Translations under genes and position numbers: made by a program
Notes under the pieces: model-generated
Told to the model about the DNA's origin: nothing
Seen by the model: the letters and a program-made list of their open reading frames with translations, nothing else
Databases searched by the model: none
Source: JBLMZW01 sp050259035
Lineage (GTDB): Bacteria; Bacillota; Syntrophomonadia; Syntrophomonadales; DTU052
Length of the DNA stretch: 7,345 nucleotides
Direction of reading: 5' to 3'
Assembly (NCBI GenBank): GCA_050259035.1
Contig: JBLMZW010000184.1
Location: 1-7,345, forward strand
In this document: piece after piece, positions 7,251 to 7,345 of the stretch
Numbering within the stretch: position 1 is the stretch's first letter
Layout of the letters: the number at the start of each line of letters is the position of its first letter

Positions 7251-7285
7251 AAAAAGAGCCAGTGGGTATAAACCAGCTGATTTTT
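7251..7285 (-). terminator. Terminator-like hairpin upstream of the secreted-protein gene
   Basis: On the minus strand TCAG-C-TGG (7273-7280, one bulged C) pairs with CCACTGG (7259-7265) around a 7-nt loop. The downstream side runs CTCTTTTT, with A-rich sequence facing it. It probably ends a gene lying to the right of the window. If transcription of the secreted-protein gene starts further right, it would instead act as an attenuator. Confidence 0.55.
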
Positions 7286-7295
7286 GTTACACGGA

Positions 7296-7337
7296 GTTAA
7301 AGGTTAAAGGTGAAAGGTGAGACGTAAGACGTAAAAG
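7296..7337. repeat. Six tandem degenerate heptamers
   Basis: On the plus strand six consecutive 7-bp units occur without gaps: GTTAAAG, GTTAAAG, GTGAAAG, GTGAGAC, GTAAGAC, GTAAAAG. All fit GTDARAS. The array abuts the hairpin element at 7251-7285 and ends 8 bases before the window edge. It appears intergenic. Confidence 0.8.
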
Positions 7338-7345
7338 GCCTCCAC

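Noticed and set aside
7296..7337. The heptamer array as a CRISPR array
   Set aside because: The units are 7 bp with no spacers between them, far from CRISPR repeat-spacer dimensions.

Overview
All recognisable genes in this window lie on the minus strand, in three transcription units in tandem. Reading with transcription (right to left) they are: a large secreted modular protein (4322-7138), a stand-alone EF-G-type translation GTPase (2035-4053), and an ABC exporter pair made of an ATPase (1120-1800) and an FtsX/MacB-type permease that runs off the left edge (1-1123). Strong purine-rich Shine-Dalgarno sites precede three of the starts, the terminators are compact hairpins followed by U runs, and the proteins resemble Gram-positive ones. 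This suggests a Bacillota genome, perhaps an anaerobic member of the Clostridia. That is an inference from style, not from a marker gene.

Right part (4322-7345). The 938-residue protein has a signal peptide, seven FG-GAP/VCBS calcium-binding repeats that should close into a seven-bladed beta-propeller, two Calx-beta domains, one fibronectin type III domain and two CARDB domains. It looks like an extracellular adhesion or binding protein, but no wall or membrane anchor is visible. Upstream of it lie a polypurine leader, a terminator-like hairpin and six tandem degenerate 7-bp units at the window edge. A second hairpin of the same type lies downstream, so the gene sits between two related copies about 50 bp long.

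Middle part (1973-4321). The EF-G-like gene has its own near-consensus sigma-70-type promoter, a leader of about 107 nt with an imperfect hairpin and U-rich tail, a good ribosome binding site and a very clear intrinsic terminator. It is not in a ribosomal-protein (str) operon, and its C-terminus is shorter than that of textbook EF-G. A second, specialised EF-G copy is plausible.

Left part (1-1972). The ATPase and permease overlap by 4 nt and are probably translationally coupled. They form a type VII (MacB/LolCDE/BceAB-like) transporter of unknown substrate. I see no tRNA, rRNA, CRISPR array, transposase or phage gene. No gene-free stretch exceeds 300 bases. The window reads mostly as ordinary chromosome. 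The least explained parts are the heptamer array, the paired hairpin elements around the surface-protein gene, and the leader of the EF-G gene.
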